This document shows, in pieces, positions 35,860 to 45,652 of a DNA stretch of 64,000 bases. The notes beneath the pieces were generated by a model that saw only the letters and a program-made list of their open reading frames with translations, was not told where the DNA came from and searched no databases. Position numbers and translations under genes: made by a program. The DNA is from Algoriphagus aquaeductus (GTDB lineage: Bacteria; Bacteroidota; Bacteroidia; Cytophagales; Cyclobacteriaceae). The first letter of the stretch is position 1. Every line of letters begins with the position of its first letter. The DNA lies in contig NZ_QKTX01000006.1 in assembly GCF_003253485.1 (NCBI RefSeq), forward strand, positions 1 to 64,000. The letters are read 5' to 3'.

Positions 35860-36648
35860 TTAGAGGAATTCGAGAAGTTTTAGAACCAATCCTGCAGAAT
35901 TGATAGCAGCAGGTTCTACAAACTGATTGAAATTTACGCGAGCATTTTGGTTGGCGTTGTCGCTGCAGCTCCGAATAACGAGAAATGGCACCCCTACTGA
36001 TCGGCAAAGGTGGGCTACTGCAGCACCTTCCATCTCTGTGGCGAGCGCTTGATGATTTTGGTAAAGATTTTCCGCCATCTCCTGATCACTTACGAAAACA
36101 TCCCCAGTAGCAATTCTTCCTAAAAAAACTCTTGGCTTCCTTCCCGATATGGACAAAAAATCAACCTTTCCGGCAGCGAGTTCCGCTTGCTTTAAAAGCT
36201 CAGCGTCCGCAGCAATGTACAGCTCATCATGTCGACCCCCGGTGAGCTTTCGAAATGGAGACACCTTAAATCCCGTAGAGTCAATCTGTCCAAAATCAAA
36301 CTGAACCAGCTCGGTTCCGATGACGATATCGCCAGGCAAAGCCTCGGGATGCAATCCTCCCGCCACGCCAGTGAAAATCAGTTGGGAAGGCTGAAATCGA
36401 TCCAAAAGAATAGCCGTGCTGTAAGCGGCATTGACTTTTCCCACCCCTGATTTGATGACGACAACTTTCTGACCTTTCAGCTTTCCTTTATAAAAAGTCA
36501 AGCCGGATCTTTCTACCTCTTTTTTCCCCTTCATGGAGTCGAGCAGAATGGCGATTTCCTGATCCAAGGCACCCATGATGGCTATGCGTTGTGCGTTTGC
36601 TGAAAGGGAACCAATCAGAAAGAACGCGAGAAGGAGTTTTTTGATCAT
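35860..36648 (-). CDS. exported MTA/SAH nucleosidase-like protein
   Basis: 262 aa from the ATG at 36648, which overlaps the stop of the permease gene as ATGA; a GTG two codons earlier is less likely. The fold is the nucleoside phosphorylase/MTAN type: IAIMGALDQEIAILLDSM at the start of the mature part, GVAGGL, the ATEMEGAAVAHLC ribose-binding motif, and a catalytic Asp in RSCSDNAN. It would cleave methylthioadenosine, S-adenosylhomocysteine or another nucleoside to a free base. Unusually for a normally cytosolic enzyme, it begins with a clear signal peptide (about 20 residues, SANA^Q), so it should act in the periplasm. Coupled to a purine-type permease. Confidence 0.87.
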   Translation of the reverse strand: MIKKLLLAFFLIGSLSANAQRIAIMGALDQEIAILLDSMKGKKEVERSGLTFYKGKLKGQKVVVIKSGVGKVNAAYSTAILLDRFQPSQLIFTGVAGGLHPEALPGDIVIGTELVQFDFGQIDSTGFKVSPFRKLTGGRHDELYIAADAELLKQAELAAGKVDFLSISGRKPRVFLGRIATGDVFVSDQEMAENLYQNHQALATEMEGAAVAHLCRSVGVPFLVIRSCSDNANQNARVNFNQFVEPAAINSAGLVLKLLEFL

Positions 36649-37949
36649 AGCCACAAAAAGAAAAGCGAAAGTACGCTGATCAGGGCTAAAATAGGGTTGA
36701 CTTCGGATATTTTTCCCGAAGCCAACTTCAACAGGGTCCAGGAAATAAATCCAAATGAAATACCTATGGATAAACTGTAAGTAAAGGGAATTAAAACGAT
36801 GGTCAGAAATGAAGGCAAGGCTTCCTCCGGTTTTTTCCAGTTGATCTTGGTCAAAGGAATGACCATAAAGGAACCCACCAAGACCAAGGCAATCGAACTT
36901 GCGATCGATGGAATAATGGACAGTAGCGGGGAAAAGAACATAAAGGGTAGAAACAGCAGGCCTGCTGTCACCGCAGTAGCTCCGGTTCGCCCGCCTTCCT
37001 CTATTCCGACTGCCGATTCGATGTAAGCCGTCCCCGAACTGCTCCCTACCAATCCTGCAAACAAAGTAGCAAAGGAATCAGTCAACAGCGATTTGCGCAT
37101 GTTTTGGGGATTGCCATCAGGATCTTTTAGTCCTGAAGCTTCTGCCAGCCCAACAAAGGTACTGATCCCGTCAAAAAGAATGGTGAAAGTGAATACAAAG
37201 ATCACGGGGATGTAGCTGTATTTCAGTGAACCGAGAATATCGGCTTTGCCTACCAAACTAAAGTCAGGCCATGAAAAAAATCCTGTGAAATTGACCAGAG
37301 TAGAAACCCCGAAATTGACTGCAGCCGCATCTCCCCACCAGCGTCCAATGGGCCAAGCCAATGCTGTTGTAATCAAGATCCCAAAGATGATCGCTCCGGA
37401 AACCTTTCTGATGATTAACGCTCCTGTAATCAGCAGTCCAGCCAAAAAAGTCAGGGTAATCGGATCTTTGAACATGGCCATCCCGACCAAAGTAGCAGGA
37501 TTGTCAATGATGAAGTGGGCATTCTGAAATCCAATAAAGCAAATGAATAATCCGATCCCTGCCGAAACTGCATGTCGGATAGCAGAAGGAATTGCCTGAA
37601 TGATTTTTTCACGGGTCTTGAAAACTGAAAGCAGCAAAAAGATCACTCCCGACCAAAAGACTGTTCCCAGTGCTTCCTCAAAACTCAATCCGAAGCCTTT
37701 CACAGCGGTGTAGGTAAAAAAGGCATTGATCCCCATGCCCGGCGCCACGACAATCGGATTTTTGGCATATAATCCCATCATCAAGCTCCCAAATGCAGAC
37801 ACCAAAACGGTAGCAGTAAGCACTGCTGAGAACGGCATTCCCGCCTCAGCCAAAATTGCCGGATTGACGATGATGATGTAAAAGCAGGCTAGAAAAGTGG
37901 AGATTCCTGCGAGGATTTCGGTTTTGAGGTGGTGGGATTTTGGATACAT
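36645..37949 (-). CDS. NCS2/AzgA-type purine permease
   Basis: 434 aa from the ATG at 37949; an in-frame GTG at 37970 overlaps the upstream toxin and is less likely. About 12-14 membrane helices. AzgA-like features: KTEILAGISTFLACFYIIIVNP at the N-terminus, APGMGINAFFTY near 75-87, and a GSSSGTAYIESAVGIEEGGRTG loop near 305-327. Probably imports adenine, guanine or hypoxanthine by proton symport. The downstream exported nucleosidase overlaps by 4 nt and could supply the free base in the periplasm. Confidence 0.92.
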   Translation of the reverse strand: MYPKSHHLKTEILAGISTFLACFYIIIVNPAILAEAGMPFSAVLTATVLVSAFGSLMMGLYAKNPIVVAPGMGINAFFTYTAVKGFGLSFEEALGTVFWSGVIFLLLSVFKTREKIIQAIPSAIRHAVSAGIGLFICFIGFQNAHFIIDNPATLVGMAMFKDPITLTFLAGLLITGALIIRKVSGAIIFGILITTALAWPIGRWWGDAAAVNFGVSTLVNFTGFFSWPDFSLVGKADILGSLKYSYIPVIFVFTFTILFDGISTFVGLAEASGLKDPDGNPQNMRKSLLTDSFATLFAGLVGSSSGTAYIESAVGIEEGGRTGATAVTAGLLFLPFMFFSPLLSIIPSIASSIALVLVGSFMVIPLTKINWKKPEEALPSFLTIVLIPFTYSLSIGISFGFISWTLLKLASGKISEVNPILALISVLSLFFLWL

Positions 37950-37969
37950 CAGTAAATGAAGGAATAACA

Positions 37970-38412
37970 CTAATCTAAAGCATTTCTGATTTCCAAAAGA
38001 GAATCCGTTTCAATGACTTTGTCATAACTCAAATCCTTCAGCCCGTTTTTCAATTTTTTGTCGCCCGACCATAAATAGCTATTCATATTCAAACTCAAAG
38101 CGACAAAAGGAGCATCAAATTCATCGATTTGTTTAACTAGTTGGAACGCCTTCATCCAAGATTCTTCACTGACAGTATCCAAATCAACCCAAGTCACTTT
38201 TGACAAAACCAGCTTTTTCAAAAACAAAATATCGCTTTCAGAAAGCTTGGATAGAGAAATCAGTTTTTTGTGATATCGGGCTAATTCCGTGGTCAAAAAA
38301 TCTGGAGCAAAAAAGCGAATCGATCAAGAGGATCGAGAAGTAAATCTCCGATTTTGCCATTGGGATTAAGTATTGCGCTAAAAATGATATTCGTATCTAC
38401 GACAATATTCAC
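37970..38412 (-). pseudogene. PIN-domain toxin gene with a +1/-1 frameshift
   Basis: Starting at GTG 38412 (overlapping the antitoxin stop as GTGA), the first frame reads MNIVVDTNIIFSAILNPNG, the catalytic start of a PIN nuclease (Asp6). It stops at 38293-38295. From 38320 leftward the other frame continues the domain (FFAPDFLTTELARYHKKL, DEFDAPFVALSLNMN, WSGDKKLKNGL) to the stop at 37970. One extra T in the minus-strand T6 run (38309-38314) would join the two into a normal protein of about 147 aa. It is either a recently inactivated toxin, a phase-variable tract, or a sequencing error. VapC-like proteins act as RNases. Confidence 0.85.
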
Positions 38413-38612
38413 TTGATGAATCGGGATTTATTTTCCTTCCACCAAGTCGATTTGGATTCTCTTGCCAATTCCTCAATTTCCACGTCAGAAACCATATTTT
38501 CCGCACCCATTTCTTTCACTCGGATAAAATCTAGAATCCGCTGCAATCCGCTGAGATCAGTTTTTGAGGAAACCCTGATAATGATTTCTTTTTCAGTACG
38601 TTCGATTTGCAT
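38409..38612 (-). CDS. antitoxin of the PIN toxin pair
   Basis: 67 aa, cytosolic. N-terminal half alternates strands (IERTEKEIIIRVSSKTDLSGLQRILDFI); the C-terminal half is charged and helical (ELARESKSTWWKENKSRF), as in Bacteroidota antitoxins encoded directly before PIN toxins. Stop and toxin start overlap by 4 nt. Intact, unlike the toxin. Confidence 0.8.
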   Translation of the reverse strand: MQIERTEKEIIIRVSSKTDLSGLQRILDFIRVKEMGAENMVSDVEIEELARESKSTWWKENKSRFIK

Positions 38613-38665
38613 AACTCAATTTAGAAAGAATATTGATTTAATCGGCTCAGCCCAAATAAAGTTCC

Positions 38666-39436
38666 TCAAAGCCGCCCCACCATCATACCTCCGTCTACAG
38701 CAATAATTTGTCCGGTCGCATAACTCAAATCTCCCCGGAGAAGGGCCGCTACGATTTTTCCAATATCCTCGGGTTTACCCATTCTTGGCTCTAAGGTCAA
38801 GCCTTTTTGGATTCGATCCTGATAGATTTCCTTGACCTTCTCAGTCATATCGGTCTCGATCACTCCTGGCTGAATCTCGAAAACCGGTATCCCAACTTCT
38901 GCCAATCGCACCGCAAAAACCTGACTCATCATCGATAGTCCAGACTTAGCCATGCAATAGGCAGCACGATTGGTCGAAGCCAGCTTTGCAGACACGGAAG
39001 TGATGGTGACAATGGAAAAATCGGAAGAATCACCTGCTTTTTTCAATTCCAGCATCCAATTGGCAATAGCCTGTGTCAAGAAAAAAGTCCCTCGCAAATT
39101 GATATCCATCAGGTGATCAAAGTCCTCTTCAGCTACTTCGAGTACATCTGCCCGAACCCGAGGAGCCACTCCAGCATTGTTGATCAGGAAATTCAGGGAT
39201 CCAAATTTTTCCTTTATCCCACTTAGAATCATTTCCCGATCAGCCTTTTTGGCAATATTCCCCGGGAAATAGGCCACTCGAACTCCAGTTTTGCGAAGCT
39301 CTTCCAAGATATCCTCCACATCAGACTCAGGTCTGACTCCATTCAGGGCCAAGTCGATTCCTTCTTGGGCCAGCTTTTTGGCAATTCCAAGCCCAATTCC
39401 CCGCGTGCCTCCGGTAATTAATGCAGTCTTTCTCAT
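38666..39436 (-). CDS. short-chain dehydrogenase/reductase (SDR)
   Basis: 256 aa. NAD(P)-binding TGGTRGIG (8-15), NNAG (86-89), catalytic Ser147/Tyr160/Lys164 and a C-terminal AVDGGM motif show a classical SDR, annotated in many genomes as 3-ketoacyl-ACP reductase. Here it is the last gene of a carbohydrate operon: its ATG overlaps the stop of the OYE gene by 4 nt. Reduction of a sugar-derived keto intermediate (for example a ketodeoxyuronate) is therefore more likely than fatty-acid synthesis; this is inference. Confidence 0.88.
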   Translation of the reverse strand: MRKTALITGGTRGIGLGIAKKLAQEGIDLALNGVRPESDVEDILEELRKTGVRVAYFPGNIAKKADREMILSGIKEKFGSLNFLINNAGVAPRVRADVLEVAEEDFDHLMDINLRGTFFLTQAIANWMLELKKAGDSSDFSIVTITSVSAKLASTNRAAYCMAKSGLSMMSQVFAVRLAEVGIPVFEIQPGVIETDMTEKVKEIYQDRIQKGLTLEPRMGKPEDIGKIVAALLRGDLSYATGQIIAVDGGMMVGRL

Positions 39437-40875
39437 TCGCCTTTCAGAGTTTTAAGTTGGTCGTACTCGGGCATGGATTTGTAAAACGGGTCCAACGGAA
39501 AACAGCCTGAAATCATGCCGTTTCTCGGTGCGGTAGTGCAGTCGGAAAAGGTGCGGCAGATTTTGCCTCGCTTCAAGCCTTGGCCCGACAAGATATCCGC
39601 TGGCATATCCGGATAACTCAACACCATTCGGCCAAAGCCAATAGAGTCCGCCTTTCCAGTTTTCAATACTTCTTGACCAACATTCGGTAGCCATTCCTGC
39701 AAATAGGAATACGCCGAACCTACTACGTAAAATTCCGGGAAAGCTTTTTTCAACTGAGCCGTAGCTGCGATCTGACGGGCAACACCATGGAGGGGATCTT
39801 CGGGAGGCAAATACCCATCCGAAGGAGGAAACAAGGCCGGGCGCTGAATGTGGGGATTGTAATACGGGCTGCCTGCTGTAGTACAGAGGAGCTCGATGTC
39901 CAATTCTTTTAAGACATTCAGAAATGTCGAAGATTCCTCAAAATCTTCTCCTATTCCATTTTCAGATCCCCCAAAAGCGTAGCGATAGGGACTTCCCAGA
40001 GCAGGAACTCCCTTTTCTTCCGGGCCTTTTTGAAAAGGTACCCAGTCAAAAATGCTCAGTCGAACCCCAATTTCCAGACCCGGAGCGGCTGCCCGAATTC
40101 CGCTAACGATATCTCTCAGAAATCGAGTACGATTCTCAAAGCTTCCTCCATATTTCCCTTCCCGATCATAGGCACTGAGAAACTCATGTCCCAAGTAGCC
40201 ATGGCAATGCTTGATGTCCACAAAATGGAATCCGGCCTTTTGTGCCAGCACCGCAGCCTTGATGTAATCTGCAATAATCGAATCGATCTCCTCATCGGTC
40301 ATCAAGGGATAATCCTCTGACAGTCCAAATTTCTTATTCAGAACCGGATGAGGATACAGGATCCTAGGTTCCATGTGCTTTTTGTCATTCGGTTTGCAAA
40401 AGCGCCCCGAATGGGTAAGCTGAAGTCCTACTACCAAATCGGACGTTTCTCCAAAATGCTCTTGATGGGTAGTTTGAACCAAGTCAAACAAGTCCACGAA
40501 TTCAGAGAATGTATCTTCATTGAGCAAAAGCTGATTGGGATTGGCGCGTCCCTCGTGCCGGACAGCCACTGCTTCACAGCCCCAAAGGAGCTTGGCACCA
40601 CTTAGGGCAAAGTTTTTCCAGCGTCTTTTGGTCAGATCGGTAGGTCTACCGTCTTCCGTGCCATCCCAACCTTCCATGGGTAGGATGCACATGGCATTTC
40701 CGATGGTTCTTCCTGATCGGAGAGTATGTGCTTTTCCAAAAGGGGAATTTTCTTCGGAAATCAATTCTGCATCAAAACCCAGCTGAATTCCTTCTTTTTC
40801 CAAATGCAGCCCAAACTGCTCAGCCGTTTTCAATTGGGCTACTCTGGGGTATTGGGGTTTGTACTTTCCACTCAT
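39433..40875 (-). CDS. NADH:flavin oxidoreductase, OYE family
   Basis: 480 aa, cytosolic TIM-barrel flavoenzyme of the old yellow enzyme type. Visible features: [13 protein letters not shown] near 61-73, [19 protein letters not shown] near 98-117, GLQLTHSGR near 150-158, and [15 protein letters not shown] near 226-240. It lacks the C-terminal NAD/FAD domain of 2,4-dienoyl-CoA reductases. Overlaps both neighbours by 4 nt, so it is coupled to GH88 and SDR. It probably reduces or rearranges an unsaturated sugar derivative, which would be unusual; the substrate cannot be read from sequence. Confidence 0.87.
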   Translation of the reverse strand: MSGKYKPQYPRVAQLKTAEQFGLHLEKEGIQLGFDAELISEENSPFGKAHTLRSGRTIGNAMCILPMEGWDGTEDGRPTDLTKRRWKNFALSGAKLLWGCEAVAVRHEGRANPNQLLLNEDTFSEFVDLFDLVQTTHQEHFGETSDLVVGLQLTHSGRFCKPNDKKHMEPRILYPHPVLNKKFGLSEDYPLMTDEEIDSIIADYIKAAVLAQKAGFHFVDIKHCHGYLGHEFLSAYDREGKYGGSFENRTRFLRDIVSGIRAAAPGLEIGVRLSIFDWVPFQKGPEEKGVPALGSPYRYAFGGSENGIGEDFEESSTFLNVLKELDIELLCTTAGSPYYNPHIQRPALFPPSDGYLPPEDPLHGVARQIAATAQLKKAFPEFYVVGSAYSYLQEWLPNVGQEVLKTGKADSIGFGRMVLSYPDMPADILSGQGLKRGKICRTFSDCTTAPRNGMISGCFPLDPFYKSMPEYDQLKTLKGE

Positions 40876-42251
40876 GCCGGCACGCAGTTTAAGTAAGTGT
40901 AATAAGGTTCCTTATTAGCCATTCGCTGAATGAGCAAGGCCAATTCCCGAGCATGGTAATCTCCCCACATACTGGACTCGCCATGGGCCACTTTACCTTT
41001 TTCTGGTACATAGTCCCAGCCATTAGGCTGATGGTAGATCGAGTGCAAAATCAAGCCTTGATGAGATCCTTGAGTAGAAAGATAAGGTTCGGAAAAGAGA
41101 ACACTGGCCAGTTGAATCCCTGCTTGCTGATAGGTTTTGGCACGCTCGGGATCTGAGGCTGTTAGCCAGTTGCCAATACGGATCAATCCTTGGGCGGCGA
41201 TGCATGCTGCAGAACTGTCCACCGGTTCGAACCCATTGAATGGATCTGCAGGTCGATTGAGGTAGTCCCCCAATCGGTGAAGATTTGGCGCTCCGGTATC
41301 CCAATAGGGAATGCCATCGACAGGAGTATTAGCCAAGTAGAACTCAGATGTTGCGATGGCAGCCTGGGAAAGCTCGGCGATCAGATCTTTTTTGGAAATG
41401 ACATCGGAATAATCCGACTCTTTGATCTGATCCAAAATCTCCAAAGTCTCTCCCAAACCACAAATAGCCCATGCCAAACCTCTCGTCCAAGTGCTAAAGC
41501 CGGTATAGCCTTGTTGGGAATTGGGGCAACGATAATTGCCATCGTTGGTATTGAAGATGATTTCGTGGGCTGTTCGGCCGGAAATATCGTAGCTGTCTCG
41601 GCCTTTTCCATAGAAAATCGAAAAGCGAACCGTACTCAACAAATGCTGAACCGCACGCTGAATAAGGGAAATTCGCTTGTCATTTTCTGCCTGAAGTACA
41701 TGTCCTAGCTGATGTGAAACGACCAAGGCCCGACAGCTGCGAATGGTATCCACAAACAAAGAATGAGGACCATTGAAGGAGTAAATAAATCCTCCACTTG
41801 GAATGGTGGTCCAACGGGTAGCCTGTACGGCTCCTGTTACTTTCAGTGCTAGGGTATAAAATTCCTTTTCCCAATCGGAACCCTCAATCTTTCCTTCCAA
41901 AATCAGGCGAAGGAGATTTCCATACGTGCTGACATTGTTGAAACCGTGATCATGCACTCCGATGTGAGTCAGGTGAGGAGCCATTTTGGCTACTGTATTT
42001 TTTCTGCCTATTTCTAGAAAGTCAGTCTCACCCGTCGCGTCAAATTGCAGAATCGCCGATCCATACTGAAAACCCTGTGTCCATTCAGTCCAGCCTCGGG
42101 TGACATAGGTTCCTTTTTCGGTAAAGACAGGAGCCCCTTTGCCCGTATCAAAGGTGGATTCGATGGATCGGATTTTTTGACCCGAAAGCTCCCAGAATCG
42201 AGGGAGTTGTTGGTTTACTTTTTCTAAAGAAAGATTGAAATCAAGCTTCAT
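40872..42251 (-). CDS. glycoside hydrolase family 88 (unsaturated uronyl hydrolase-like)
   Basis: 459 aa without a signal peptide, so cytoplasmic. The (alpha/alpha)6 barrel motifs include HDHGF with Asp101, matching the catalytic Asp motif of unsaturated glucuronyl hydrolases, and [19 protein letters not shown] followed by [14 protein letters not shown]88 enzymes hydrate the delta-4,5 bond of oligosaccharides made by polysaccharide lyases and release the uronate. No lyase is near, so the product must come from elsewhere through the symporter encoded just upstream (10-bp overlap). Confidence 0.82.
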   Translation of the reverse strand: MKLDFNLSLEKVNQQLPRFWELSGQKIRSIESTFDTGKGAPVFTEKGTYVTRGWTEWTQGFQYGSAILQFDATGETDFLEIGRKNTVAKMAPHLTHIGVHDHGFNNVSTYGNLLRLILEGKIEGSDWEKEFYTLALKVTGAVQATRWTTIPSGGFIYSFNGPHSLFVDTIRSCRALVVSHQLGHVLQAENDKRISLIQRAVQHLLSTVRFSIFYGKGRDSYDISGRTAHEIIFNTNDGNYRCPNSQQGYTGFSTWTRGLAWAICGLGETLEILDQIKESDYSDVISKKDLIAELSQAAIATSEFYLANTPVDGIPYWDTGAPNLHRLGDYLNRPADPFNGFEPVDSSAACIAAQGLIRIGNWLTASDPERAKTYQQAGIQLASVLFSEPYLSTQGSHQGLILHSIYHQPNGWDYVPEKGKVAHGESSMWGDYHARELALLIQRMANKEPYYTYLNCVPA

Positions 42252-43653
42252 GGGAAGATTTAGAACTGAAATGATGAATAAGCATAAGAATCACAGTGGC
42301 AGGAATCAGGATGAGGTACATCGCTGCATCTGTAGGTAATCCCGCAAATCCGGCAGGGACCAATTCGGCCAGCGAAAACACAAAATAAACGAGCGCAAAT
42401 GCTGATAAAAAAAGGAGTGATTTGGGCGGATGCTTAAACATCACCGCTCCCAAAACCACCGGAGCGATCATGGAAGTACCTGCAAAACTCACTCTTGCCA
42501 AAAGCACCAATTCATCGCTCATGTAAGTGGAAAACACCAACACGATGATGGAAAAAACAAAGATGGCAACCTGAGTAATGCGCATGACCTTTTTGTCCGA
42601 ACCTGTCAGCAATGACCTCAATTCTGTGCCCAAAGCAAAGATCTGAGCATTGGTTGTGGACAAACACGCAGCAAAAAGGCCCACCACAGCCAATGCCGCC
42701 ACAGGGCTGGCCTGATCAAACAATAAGGCTGCTGAAAGAAACTCAGCGGTTGTGCTATCAGGATACTTCACTGCGCCATAAAGTCCAATAAAGGCTGTGG
42801 GAAGGATAACCAAAATGGCAAAAAAGCCTACCGCATAAGCCATTTTATGCACCGACTTGAGGTCTTTCATCACCACCAGTCGCGTGGTAAATTGAGGCTG
42901 AGAGACCGGAATCATCACAATCGCAATTGCTGACGCGATCAGAAAAGGACTGCTAAATAGCCCTTTTGGGCCCGGCAAGCTGAGGAGACCTGCATTGGAC
43001 TCCGTTACTTTCGCAATTCCGGCTTCCAAGCCGCCGGCCATTTGCAAACAAGTGTATCCGATAATCCAGATTACTACCAGCATGATCAATCCTTGGATGG
43101 CATCACTGTACATGATTGCCTTAAGTCCGCCAATTTCAGAGTAAACCAGCATCAAAACCACCAAAAGAGACGCCCATCCCCAGCCCGGAATCAAGTCGGG
43201 AAAAGCGGCATCCAAGAAAATCGATATCCCACGGATCTGGATGGCTACATAAGGGATCAAAAACAAAAAGGAACTGAGAAACAATAGATAGCCTGCCCAC
43301 TGGGTTTGAAAGCAATTTTGTACAAATCCCGCCACCCCTTTATAGCCGACTTCTGTTGCTCTTTTTCGAAGCTTATATCCAAACCATAGCAGAAAGAATA
43401 CCATCAGGGCATCCGAAAGTCCAAGGAAAATCCAAGCACCTACACCATGAACCCGAAAGAAATCCGGCATACCCATAAAGGTAAACGCACTAAACAAGGC
43501 GGCCGAAAAGGTCAAAAAACCCAATATCGCTCCAATATTGGAGCCGGCTAACATAAAGTCATCCGAACTACGGTTTTTGCTGTAGGATCTGTAAGAGGCG
43601 TATCCCAAAGAAGCCAAAAACAGGGTGAAAAATAGAATCAACCAGCCCGTCAT
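42241..43653 (-). CDS. sodium:solute symporter (SSS family)
   Basis: 470 aa, about 13 transmembrane helices. The N-terminal LAGSNIGAILGFLTFSAALFSAFTFMGMP segment and the GWASLLVVLMLVYSEIGGLKAIMYSDAIQGL stretch are SSS hallmarks. Its ATG overlaps the stop of the DUF3311 gene by 4 nt, and its end overlaps the GH88 gene by 10 nt. Likely Na+-driven uptake of an unsaturated uronide or related acid sugar, by context. Confidence 0.92.
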   Translation of the reverse strand: MTGWLILFFTLFLASLGYASYRSYSKNRSSDDFMLAGSNIGAILGFLTFSAALFSAFTFMGMPDFFRVHGVGAWIFLGLSDALMVFFLLWFGYKLRKRATEVGYKGVAGFVQNCFQTQWAGYLLFLSSFLFLIPYVAIQIRGISIFLDAAFPDLIPGWGWASLLVVLMLVYSEIGGLKAIMYSDAIQGLIMLVVIWIIGYTCLQMAGGLEAGIAKVTESNAGLLSLPGPKGLFSSPFLIASAIAIVMIPVSQPQFTTRLVVMKDLKSVHKMAYAVGFFAILVILPTAFIGLYGAVKYPDSTTAEFLSAALLFDQASPVAALAVVGLFAACLSTTNAQIFALGTELRSLLTGSDKKVMRITQVAIFVFSIIVLVFSTYMSDELVLLARVSFAGTSMIAPVVLGAVMFKHPPKSLLFLSAFALVYFVFSLAELVPAGFAGLPTDAAMYLILIPATVILMLIHHFSSKSSHEA

Positions 43654-43862
43654 GATTTTGGAGTTTCTTTATGTGGGAAGATTTTGGAGCCCAGAAAAGT
43701 GGCCAGTACGACAAAAAGCGTGACCACGAAACTAGACCAAAAGATGAAAGGGATCGAACCAAGACCAGGCGTGGTTTTTTCCTCCTGAAATAGCCAAATA
43801 AATGAAATCAAGGTGAGCAGGAATACTGCTAAGGCAAGGAAATGCCAAGGTCTGAGAGTCAT
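43650..43862 (-). CDS. DUF3311-like small membrane subunit of the SSS transporter
   Basis: 70 aa with two transmembrane helices (about 7-25 and 40-60) and the GSIPFIFWSS motif between them that resembles DUF3311 proteins. Such proteins are regularly encoded directly before SSS symporters and are thought to assist them. The stop overlaps the symporter ATG by 4 nt. Confidence 0.75.
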   Translation of the reverse strand: MTLRPWHFLALAVFLLTLISFIWLFQEEKTTPGLGSIPFIFWSSFVVTLFVVLATFLGSKIFPHKETPKS

Positions 43863-43894
43863 GGTTTGGATGCTGGGTTAGTTTGGGAATAGAA

Positions 43895-43926
43895 AAGCCG
43901 AACAGGCTTTTCTGCTTGTTCGGCTT
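43895..43926 (-). terminator. intrinsic terminator of the ubiE-porT transcript
   Basis: Perfect 10-bp stem AAGCCGAACA / TGTTCGGCTT, 12-nt loop, followed by TTTTCT on the minus strand. Lies about 90 bp after the porT stop and 33 bp before the DUF3311 start. Confidence 0.75.
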
Positions 43927-44014
43927 AAAATAGCAATATTCTGGTGGATGACCAGTGTGACTAAAATTCAACCCAGACCTTAGGCTCAGGTTTTTACGGA
44001 ATCAATTTCGGAGC

Positions 44015-44860
44015 TTATTGGAAATTGAGGTAAAGTGTAATTCCTTTTCTGCGAATGGAGGAAATGACATCCCTGAACTGAGGGTCGTTTTTTTCTGGTA
44101 TGTAAAGATTGTTTAGCCCGTGGGAAAACCGTATTTCCGGAGCAAACTTGAAAAACTTGAAATAAACCTCAAAGCCCATTCCTGCCTCGATTGTAAAATC
44201 CCGGCCAGAGGTCACAATAGGATCCAAATTGGCTTCATCCTGAGATTTGGTGCGGAATTGATAGCTTCCTCCTCCGATAAAATACATTCGGGTATTGTTA
44301 AATCGCTGGGATCGGTATTTGAAGAGGAGGGGTAATTCCACAATAGTCGCTTCATTGACCAATTCTTCGGTTCGATAGCCGAGGTTACTTGCCGCCGGAT
44401 CAGAATTTGTATTTCCAGTAGTGTTTCCTGATCCCCCTGGTACTGGCGTTGGTGCCGGATTTGGGTTGAGGTTGACATAGTTGAAGTCCACCCGGTACTC
44501 ATAAAAGGCGATCTTCGGAGTAAACATCAGATTGACTTGGTCGTGAAACCTCAGGATCCCCGTGAACCCCAAAGAAAACCCGGGGGTATATTTGGGGTAA
44601 ATTGAATAGATCTGATCATTGGGACCGGCAGCCAGGTTGAAGTTGAAATACTGTTCCGAATACCTGATTTGATAGGTAGACGTGTGTGGTGCCAAGAAAA
44701 AACCGTAGGAAATCACCTTATCATCCGATCCTGAGGTGCTGGTCATTCCAAATAAACCCTGTGCATGTGCATCAAGCCCCAATCCTAAAAAGGAAAGCAG
44801 AAGGAGGATTATTTTTGTCCTACGTAGATGGAGCTGATTCCAAAAGTGAGTGGCTTGCAT
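44015..44860 (-). CDS. porT: PorT-family outer-membrane protein
   Basis: 281 aa with signal peptide (n-region [16 protein letters not shown], cleavage DAHA^Q near 34) and an eight-strand-type barrel with a Pro/Gly/Thr-rich loop near 150-172. Location directly after ubiE is the conserved place of porT in Bacteroidota. PorT-like proteins take part in the type IX secretion system, consistent with a T9SS cargo encoded at 53.9 kb. The only in-frame ATG lies 52 nt inside ubiE, so the genes overlap strongly. Confidence 0.8.
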   Translation of the reverse strand: MQATHFWNQLHLRRTKIILLLLSFLGLGLDAHAQGLFGMTSTSGSDDKVISYGFFLAPHTSTYQIRYSEQYFNFNLAAGPNDQIYSIYPKYTPGFSLGFTGILRFHDQVNLMFTPKIAFYEYRVDFNYVNLNPNPAPTPVPGGSGNTTGNTNSDPAASNLGYRTEELVNEATIVELPLLFKYRSQRFNNTRMYFIGGGSYQFRTKSQDEANLDPIVTSGRDFTIEAGMGFEVYFKFFKFAPEIRFSHGLNNLYIPEKNDPQFRDVISSIRRKGITLYLNFQ

Positions 44861-45531
44861 ACGGTGCTGTGAAATCCGACTTTTTTCAATACTGCCAGAA
44901 AATCCTCTCCGTCGGGAAAGGCCTGTACAGACTCAGGAAGGTAAGTATAGGCAGAATTGTCTTTGGATACAATTTTTCCCACCTGAGGCAAAATGGTATT
45001 GGAATAAAAGGAGTAAGCCTGCTTCATAGGAAAAGCTTTTGGCTTGCTGAACTCCAAAATCACCGTTTTGCCGCCCGGCTTAAGTACCCGATACATGTCT
45101 GCCAGCCCCTTTTCCAAATTCTCGAAGTTTCTGACTCCAAATGAAACGATGACCGCATCAAACTTATTATCCTCAAACTGCAGACCCTCCGAATCTCCTA
45201 GGTGCATTTCGATCTTGTCCTGAAGACCTCGCTTCACCATTTTCTTTCGACCTTCGGCTAGCATTCCTTCAGAAATGTCCACTCCGATGATTTTGTCAGG
45301 ATGGAGAGCCAAGGCTTCGATGGCAAAATCCCCCGTTCCTGTAGCAATGTCCAAAATCAGCTTAGGCTGATCTTTTTTGAGCATTTTCACCGCCTTTTTT
45401 CTCCAGATAATATCAATACCCAAGCTGAGCACATGGTTGAGCAAATCGTATTTAGGGCTGATGTTGTTAAACATTTCAGCAACCTGTGCCTTCTTGGGGT
45501 CTTGCTTATCTTTGTAGGGGACGACGGACAT
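44809..45531 (-). CDS. ubiE: demethylmenaquinone/ubiquinone C-methyltransferase
   Basis: 240 aa from the ATG at 45531; the frame stays open upstream but the family begins at MSVVPYKDK. Class I SAM-dependent methyltransferase: motif [12 protein letters not shown] (60-70), [13 protein letters not shown] and YRVLKPGG with ILEFSKP are the UbiE/MenG signatures. Catalyses the last methylation of menaquinone in the cytoplasm. Divergent from engB with a 121-bp shared upstream region; porT overlaps its end by 52 nt. Confidence 0.95.
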   Translation of the reverse strand: MSVVPYKDKQDPKKAQVAEMFNNISPKYDLLNHVLSLGIDIIWRKKAVKMLKKDQPKLILDIATGTGDFAIEALALHPDKIIGVDISEGMLAEGRKKMVKRGLQDKIEMHLGDSEGLQFEDNKFDAVIVSFGVRNFENLEKGLADMYRVLKPGGKTVILEFSKPKAFPMKQAYSFYSNTILPQVGKIVSKDNSAYTYLPESVQAFPDGEDFLAVLKKVGFHSTVCKPLTFGISSIYVGQK

Positions 45532-45627
45532 CACGAATCTTCTTTGGTGGCGCAATATTACTACACAAACCCGAGGAATCGAAAAATGTTGAAACCAAAG
45601 GCAAAAAGCCCTTCTGAAATAAAAGCG

Positions 45628-45635
45628 TATTTTTG
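45628..45635 (+). promoter_or_regulatory. candidate -7 element for engB
   Basis: TATTTTTG fits the TAnnTTTG consensus and lies 17 nt before the engB ATG. No convincing TTTG about 20 nt upstream, so it is tentative. Confidence 0.35.
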
Positions 45636-45652
45636 CCTCGAATAAAAAAGTT

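Noticed and set aside
38666..39436. FabG of fatty-acid synthesis
   Set aside because: SDR motifs fit, but the gene is coupled to sugar catabolism genes and not to acpP or fabF.
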